DNA of 64,000 bases from an uncultured Collinsella sp. (GTDB lineage: Bacteria > Actinomycetota > Coriobacteriia > Coriobacteriales > Coriobacteriaceae): assembly GCA_959601045.1 (NCBI GenBank), contig CAUGNZ010000005.1, positions 1 to 64,000 on the forward strand. The letters are read 5' to 3'. Of the stretch, positions 59,361-64,000 are shown piece after piece (within the stretch, counting starts at the first letter, position 1; the number at the start of each line of letters is the position of its first letter). The notes beneath the pieces are model-generated. The model searched no databases and was not told the origin of the DNA. It saw only the letters and a program-made list of their open reading frames with translations. The translations under genes were made by a program, and so were the position numbers.

Positions 59361-60260
59361 TCACTCCGGATCAAACGACATGTCGCCCGAACCGACCTCA
59401 AAACGATACGTGGCAGACTTATCGCCGTTATCGAATTCAAGATTCAAAATGGTCTCGCCGTCGTAGCCAAGCGGAAGGAAATCGCTCTCGAAGTCGCCGC
59501 TGCCCAAGGTGAGGCTCGCCTTAAAGCCCGTCGAGTTCGGAACCGTCATCTCCACATCGCCCGAGCCCACACTCACGTCCATCGACTTCGCGGGGGCCTG
59601 GTAAAGCTCGAACGTCACATCGCCCGAACCGACCTCAGCGCTGAGCGCATCAGTCACGCTGCCCGTAAACTCTACATCTCCCGCACCCAGGAAAAGGTCG
59701 AAACCATCACAGATGACACCGGCAATCTGCAGATCGCCCGAGCCCACGTGCGCGTTGACCCCCTTCAGATGTTCGGCAACACGGCGCGGCAGCTCGACCG
59801 TAACTGAGCGATCGATTGCCTTACCGTCGTCACTTCCAAACTGGGAAACCTTGAGCGTCGAGTCCTCGACGGATGCGATGTTTTGCGTCGCGGCCTTGGA
59901 GGCATCCATACCCTCGGCAACGCGCCCCCGCTCGATAACGCGAACCTTGTTGCCATCAACAACCTTGACGTCCACCGAAGCCGCATTGATATCGAAATCG
60001 AGGTAGCGGAACTCATCGGCATCAAAAGTCGTGCTCGAAAGCTGCTGAGGCCGAGCGGAATAGTTGCCACTATCCAAGAGATCATCGTCGTCAAACATAT
60101 CGTCCATACCAGACAAGCCGGGTACAACATCGTCGAGATCCCACGGGCCATCAAAATGAATCAAAGTCCGCGAAATACCAAAGACAAGTCCGATGATGAG
60201 CACGAACGCTCCGATGCCAACGCCCAAGCGTACCTTGGATTCATGCGAAAGCTTCATCAT
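59361..60260 (-). CDS. DUF4097 (beta-helix) membrane-anchored protein
   Basis: A 299-residue protein with one N-terminal membrane helix (GVGIGAFVLIIGLVFGI) and an extracellular DUF4097 domain. The C-terminal half shows the repeated turns VGSGDLQI, GAGDVEF, VGSGDVTF, VGSGDVEM, LGSGDFES and VGSGDMSF, i.e. six stacked beta-helix coils. Members of this family are thought to sense or buffer envelope stress together with small regulators. It overlaps the XRE gene stop by 4 nt (ATGATGA), so the two are one unit. It is a useful full-length comparison for the truncated gene at 15409. Confidence 0.87.
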   Translation of the reverse strand: MMKLSHESKVRLGVGIGAFVLIIGLVFGISRTLIHFDGPWDLDDVVPGLSGMDDMFDDDDLLDSGNYSARPQQLSSTTFDADEFRYLDFDINAASVDVKVVDGNKVRVIERGRVAEGMDASKAATQNIASVEDSTLKVSQFGSDDGKAIDRSVTVELPRRVAEHLKGVNAHVGSGDLQIAGVICDGFDLFLGAGDVEFTGSVTDALSAEVGSGDVTFELYQAPAKSMDVSVGSGDVEMTVPNSTGFKASLTLGSGDFESDFLPLGYDGETILNLEFDNGDKSATYRFEVGSGDMSFDPE

Positions 60261-60979
60261 TCATCACCCTCTTTGGCGATCGGGTCAGCGGTAGTCGCGG
60301 TAGCCACGCCAGCATCAACCGCAGCGGAAGCATCCTGCACCTGAGTCCTAGCCGTCACCGGTGCCGAACCAACCTGAATATCCCCGCGTGCCCAATCACC
60401 ATCGAGTGCACGCGCCACCCAGTGATAGATGGGAATCGTAAAGAAGATCAGCGCGGCAAAGGGGCCGGCACCAAACGGGAACATCAGCAAAAAGAACAGC
60501 AGCCAACACACAGCCCAATACGGGAACGACTGGAACGGACCCTTCACCGGAGTCGAGCCAACCGCACCGCCACTCGTCGCCTGCGCCGTAGCGGCATTGG
60601 CGGCCTGTGCACTCCAGCTTGCCGCTTGCGCCGCCTTGGCCGCAGCATCACTCGCCTGCGTTGCCGCCTCGGTAGCGCGTGCCGCCGCCTCGTGGGTACG
60701 GGCACGCTCCGCCGCCTCGGCCTCGCGCTGACGGGCGCGGTCCTCGTTCTCAAACTCGATATCGTCCTCGATCTCATCGCTCGGATTGAGCAGCTCATCC
60801 AGACTCACACCATAGAGCTTGGCGAGCGAAATCAGGTTCTCGGTATCGGGCGAGCTCTCCGCGCGCTCCCATTTACTGACCGCTTGGCGTGACAGTCCCA
60901 GCTTTCGCGCCAATCCTTCTTGGCTAAAGCCCTTGCTGCGGCGAAGGTCGGCGAGCCGCTGAGCAGTTTCTACATTCAT
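60257..60979 (-). CDS. XRE-family HTH regulator with membrane domain
   Basis: A 240-residue protein. Residues 5-65 are a Cro/C1-type helix-turn-helix (LADLRRSKGFSQEGLARKLGLSRQAVSKWERAESSPDTENLISLAKLYGVSLDELL). Residues ~75-135 are an Ala/Glu-rich coiled-coil-like linker, and ~150-185 form two hydrophobic helices, so the regulator is probably membrane-bound. The start at 60979 follows AGGAGG. It is coupled to the DUF4097 gene and likely regulates this pair in response to envelope state. Confidence 0.87.
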   Translation of the reverse strand: MNVETAQRLADLRRSKGFSQEGLARKLGLSRQAVSKWERAESSPDTENLISLAKLYGVSLDELLNPSDEIEDDIEFENEDRARQREAEAAERARTHEAAARATEAATQASDAAAKAAQAASWSAQAANAATAQATSGGAVGSTPVKGPFQSFPYWAVCWLLFFLLMFPFGAGPFAALIFFTIPIYHWVARALDGDWARGDIQVGSAPVTARTQVQDASAAVDAGVATATTADPIAKEGDE

Positions 60980-61097
60980 GGTTCCTCCTATGCGATGCCA
61001 GCCGTGCCGCCGGACCGTTTTTGTTTTTAAGGCGCCTTGCACAGTTAAAAATCTATCCGCCACCGCCAAAAGCATGCCACCTATTCTAGTGAGATTT

Positions 61098-61126
61098 TTG
61101 ACAACCGGCGGTTGCGGGCACATATG
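61098..61126 (+). promoter_or_regulatory. Candidate promoter of the methyltransferase gene
   Basis: Perfect TTGACA at 61098-61103, a 17-nt spacer, and a weak CATATG -10 at 61121-61126. It lies 145 nt before the methyltransferase start in the divergent gap with the XRE gene. Confidence 0.3.
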
Positions 61127-61246
61127 AGCTGCGGAAATGTGTCCAAACAAAGCAATGACCCACAGCTCGGTTGTCCCCGTTGCGGCGTAAACGGTAGTAT
61201 GGTCGTACTGTTTATTCCGCACCGCCAACGGAGGGAGTTCCGCGCC

Positions 61247-62119
61247 GTGAACCGCGATTTCGCCTCATCGCTCATCCAGCTCAACAACACGTTCTATCGC
61301 GAGCACTCCGCCTCCTTCTCCGATACGCGCCAGGCCCCGTGGCCCGGCTGGGTGCGTACCATGGATATCGCGCTCGGGCAGCTCGACGTCGCCACGATCG
61401 AGCATCCCGTCCGTGTCTTTGATCTTGCCTGCGGAAATATGCGCTTTGAGAACTTTGCCGCCGGCGGCGCACTTGCCGCCAAGGGCGTCGACGGCACAAA
61501 CCCCTCGGCAGATGTCAGCTGCCCGTTTGAGTTCTATGGTGTCGACTCGTGTCAGGACCTGGCCATCGATGCACGTGGCCACGCCCTGCGCATTCCCAAC
61601 CTGCACTTCCAGGAACTCGATGTGCTCGACGCCCTCATGAAGCTCAACCCCGCCAAGACACCCGACGTGCTTTTCGACGCCCCGCTCGCCGACATCTCGG
61701 TCTGCTTTGGATTTATGCACCACGTGCCGTCGTGCGAGTACCGCGTACGCGTGCTCGACGCCCTGGTGCGCCAGACGCGCCCAGGCGGCATCATCGCCAT
61801 CAGCTTTTGGGAGTTTATGAACGACGAGCGCATGGCGCGCAAGGCCGTTCGTGCCGAGGCCCGCGCCGAGCTCACCCCGCCGTTTGAGGGTTACGATTCC
61901 GCGCAGTTTGAAGCCGGCGACCATCTCATTGGCTGGCAAAACGACCGCCACGCCTACCGCTATTGCCATCACTTTGACGATCAGCAGATCACCGACCTGG
62001 TGCGCGGCGTCCGTACGTTCTACAAGAGCGGCGAGGTCCCCGTGCGCGAGCTTGAGCGCTTCCATGCCGACGGTCGCAGCGGCGAGCTCAACCGCTATGT
62101 GATTCTCAAGCGTCTGTAG
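61247..62119 (+). CDS. Class I SAM-dependent methyltransferase
   Basis: A 290-residue methyltransferase with motif I VFDLACGNMRFENF, motif II FYGVDSCQDLAI, LHFQELDV, and the post-I/IV stretch ISVCFGFMHHVPS followed by RQTRPGGIIAISFWEF. The layout resembles the Trm9/Abh8-type tRNA wobble-uridine methyltransferases, which complete the modification begun by Elp3 in eukaryotes; elp3 lies 2 kb away, but the link is speculative. The GTG at 61247, nine bases after GGAGGGAG, is taken as the start. Confidence 0.78.
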   Translation: MNRDFASSLIQLNNTFYREHSASFSDTRQAPWPGWVRTMDIALGQLDVATIEHPVRVFDLACGNMRFENFAAGGALAAKGVDGTNPSADVSCPFEFYGVDSCQDLAIDARGHALRIPNLHFQELDVLDALMKLNPAKTPDVLFDAPLADISVCFGFMHHVPSCEYRVRVLDALVRQTRPGGIIAISFWEFMNDERMARKAVRAEARAELTPPFEGYDSAQFEAGDHLIGWQNDRHAYRYCHHFDDQQITDLVRGVRTFYKSGEVPVRELERFHADGRSGELNRYVILKRL

Positions 62120-62231
62120 GCGTCAGCGACTCGTCGCTGAGCCGCACCGCATCTTTTGGGCAAATCGCCCCCTTCTAACCCATCACCGGAACGTGCAGCC
62201 ATGCGTTCCATACTTATGACCAAGGAGCCTC

Positions 62232-63071
62232 ATGGGAGCCGTCCACGTTCGCACGCCTAAGAACTTTGTACTCGAGGAGCGCCTGGAGCGCTACGCCGAT
62301 GCGATTGAGACGAACCCCGAGGCCTATGCCGGAGATTGGCGCGAGGCCTGTGCGCCCGCAGGCAGCAAGCCTTTCGAACACCTTCATCTGGATCTTGGTT
62401 GTGGCAAGGGAACGTACCTTGTAGAGCGCGCGGCCCGCGAGCCAAACACGTTCTTTATCGGCATGGACCAGGAGCCCATCTGCATCGCCTATGCCGCACA
62501 GAAAATCTGCGAGCAGGAGCTGTCCAACGCACTTGTCCTGCCCCGAGGCGCCGCATCGCTGCCGCAGCTGTTTGCCGCAGGCGAGCTCGATGCCATCACC
62601 ATCAACTTTCCCACGCCGCAGCCCAAGGCCAAGTACGCCAAAAAACGGCTCGTCCATGTCGACCACCTAATGCTGTACCGTCCGCTCTTTTCAGCCGGTG
62701 CCACCGTCACACTGCGAACCGACAGTAAGCCATTGCGCGACTACGCCTTGGGGCAGTTTGCCGCGGCCGGCTACGATACACTTTGGGTAAGTGACGACGT
62801 TCGCCGCGACCATCCCGAGCATCCCGAGACCGAGTACGAGTGCCGCACGCGCGAAATGGGTGCCGTCGTCTATGGCATTTGCGCCACACCCGGCGCGCAG
62901 CCCACCGACGAACAGCTCACAGCGGGTCGCATGCAGGAGCAAAGTCTTGCCTGCTACCTGCCCGATAACCTCGATGAGCTCACCTATGTGCCTCTGGGCA
63001 TGGAAGAAGCCGTCGAGAACTTTAGAAACCGCGCCCGCAAGGGCAAGAAGCGCTTACCGCAGGAGTCCTAG
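62232..63071 (+). CDS. trmB: tRNA (guanine-N7-)-methyltransferase
   Basis: A 279-residue TrmB, which makes m7G46 in tRNA. The family signatures are FVLEERLERYA, the SAM-binding LDLGCGKGTYL, FIGMDQEP, and the RNA/catalytic motif here written NFPTPQPKAKYAKKRL (normally NFPDPWPKxRHxKRRL). The Asp of the NFPD motif is replaced by Thr and the Trp by Gln, which is unusual. The chain is ~60 residues longer at the C-terminus than the typical protein. AAGGAGCC precedes the ATG. A 110-nt gap with a small hairpin separates it from the methyltransferase gene upstream. Confidence 0.87.
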   Translation: MGAVHVRTPKNFVLEERLERYADAIETNPEAYAGDWREACAPAGSKPFEHLHLDLGCGKGTYLVERAAREPNTFFIGMDQEPICIAYAAQKICEQELSNALVLPRGAASLPQLFAAGELDAITINFPTPQPKAKYAKKRLVHVDHLMLYRPLFSAGATVTLRTDSKPLRDYALGQFAAAGYDTLWVSDDVRRDHPEHPETEYECRTREMGAVVYGICATPGAQPTDEQLTAGRMQEQSLACYLPDNLDELTYVPLGMEEAVENFRNRARKGKKRLPQES

Positions 63072-63136
63072 GGGCTTCTGATGGTCGCGGCATCGGCAGA
63101 CAAGCGCAAATAAGCGCCAGCGAACGATCCTCAGAC

Positions 63137-63259
63137 CTAAGTGAGTAGACTTTTTAGCAATAGCCAAGCACAACCCGCATAGCGAAAACTAAAACCGCAG
63201 GTAGAGCCCTTGCGCAAAAGCCATGTGCTCGCGATATTGCAAAAAGTCTACTCACTTAG
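63137..63259. mobile_element. MITE-like hairpin element (123 bp)
   Basis: Nineteen-base perfect terminal inverted repeats, CTAAGTGAGTAGACTTTTT at 63137-63155 and its complement at 63241-63259, extended inward by a bulged GCAATA. The interior has no coding capacity and holds a second pairing (AAGCAC/GTGCT). The structure is that of a miniature inverted-repeat element or a large dispersed palindrome. No target-site duplication was confirmed. Confidence 0.6.
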
Positions 63260-63383
63260 CTGGCAACTGCACCAAACGGCTGGGCAGAACGCCCATTTCC
63301 TGCATTTTCTTTCGCGCTGGCGCCCCGCACCGCCGCTACGCCATAATGGATGGCGGACAAACGGCGAGAGAAAGTACCCCCAC

Positions 63384-64000
63384 ATGGCACAGACCACGAT
63401 AGATACCGCCGCCAGCACCGTCTCTGGCGCCGGCGCCGCCAGCTCATTCTCGGGCGGCACGGGAACCGAAGCCGAATTCGGCTCACTCGGTGCGCTCTCC
63501 CCCACCTGGTGGGAGCCCGAGGACGGCAGCGAGCCCGAACCGTGGCTCACGCCCGACCAGGCCTTCGAGCGCTTCTTTGAATGGACGAGCAATCGCGGTA
63601 TTGAGCTGTGGGACCACCAAGAAGAGGCCCTCATGGATCTAGCCGCCGGCGATCACGTCATTCTGGGCACGCCGACCGGCTCGGGCAAGTCGCTTGTCGC
63701 GCTAGGTATGCTCTTTATGGGCATGGCGCAGGGCAAGCGCTGCTACTACACGGCTCCTATCAAGGCTCTGGTCAGCGAGAAGTTTTTCGACTTGGTGCAG
63801 GTGCTCGGCCGCGATAACGTCGGTATGATCACCGGCGACACGCATATCAACACCAAGGCGCCCGTCATCTGCTGCACGGCAGAGATCCTTGCCAACGACG
63901 CACTGCGCGAGGGCGAAGATGCCGATGTTGGCTGCGTCGCCATGGACGAGTTCCACTACTTTGCCGACCCTGATCGCGGTTGGGCCTGGCAGGTGCCGCT
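63384..64000 (+). CDS. DEAD/DEAH-box helicase (DUF3516-type), 5' part
   Basis: The first 205 residues of an SF2 helicase that runs off the window. After a low-complexity Ala/Ser/Gly start come the Q-like region LWDHQEEALMDLAAG, Walker A TPTGSGKS, YYTAPIKALVSEKFF, GMITGDTHIN, CCTAEILAND and the DExH motif MDEFHYFADPDRGWAWQVPL. These phrases fit the actinobacterial helicase group with a C-terminal DUF3516 domain, related to RNA/DNA helicases of the Mtr4/Ski2 class. The start at 63384 is weakly supported (AGAGAAAG 11 bases upstream). It lies downstream of the MITE-like element. Confidence 0.85.
   Translation, partial: MAQTTIDTAASTVSGAGAASSFSGGTGTEAEFGSLGALSPTWWEPEDGSEPEPWLTPDQAFERFFEWTSNRGIELWDHQEEALMDLAAGDHVILGTPTGSGKSLVALGMLFMGMAQGKRCYYTAPIKALVSEKFFDLVQVLGRDNVGMITGDTHINTKAPVICCTAEILANDALREGEDADVGCVAMDEFHYFADPDRGWAWQVP

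Overview
The window is a dense, GC-rich stretch of bacterial chromosome, with short operons, Shine-Dalgarno sites in front of most genes and few gaps. The gene set points to a Gram-positive high-GC bacterium of the Coriobacteriia, most like Collinsella. The signs are a sortase-type surface protein, twin-arginine lipoproteins, a RecJ-helicase fusion, a large single-chain PurL, an actinobacterial DEAD/DEAH helicase, an EtfA with a built-in ferredoxin domain, and many intergenic palindromes. The species assignment is inference from gene content, not from a database search.

Layout. Positions 1-12700 are mostly housekeeping and mostly on the minus strand: infC-rpmI-rplT, tRNA-Leu(CAA), a transglutaminase-like protein, class II aldolase, and recJ/helicase-relA-MBL hydrolase; a bile-acid-type symporter lies on the plus strand. 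After cutC, 13700-18760 is accessory DNA: a BrnT/BrnA toxin-antitoxin pair, PadR-DUF1700 with a truncated third gene, a broken parB remnant, and a very GC-rich AraC/MFS pair. From 18876 to 25175 lies a complete branched-chain amino-acid ABC operon (livF, G, M, H, J) plus a second binding protein. It is followed by homoserine dehydrogenase, an SDR enzyme, a CPA2 antiporter, purL, an EamA exporter, a diguanylate cyclase, a KdgT permease, AzlCD, an HD protein and an EtfB-EtfA-GlcD oxidoreductase operon that resembles electron-confurcating lactate dehydrogenases.

Positions 43069-50830 hold a surface and secretion region. It contains five unrecognised genes, most of them exported, then a DUF554 protein, a broken lacI, a pilin-like wall-anchored protein, and a broken BspA-type protein. 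The broken lacI and broken BspA genes both end at inverted copies of the same 21-bp sequence, which suggests rearrangement.

The best candidate for an uncharacterised system is the three-gene set at 50865-56450: a TerB-N/TerB-C protein, a BrxD-like (DUF2791) ATPase, and an Lhr-like SF2 helicase. It sits directly beside the degraded surface locus. The right end returns to core functions: Elp3 tRNA modification, a spermidine-synthase-like protein, an XRE/DUF4097 envelope pair, a SAM methyltransferase, TrmB, and the start of a helicase cut by the window edge. Several short repeat families lie between genes: a tandem ~99-bp repeat, an alternating 14-mer array, GGGAC palindromes, and a 123-bp MITE-like hairpin.
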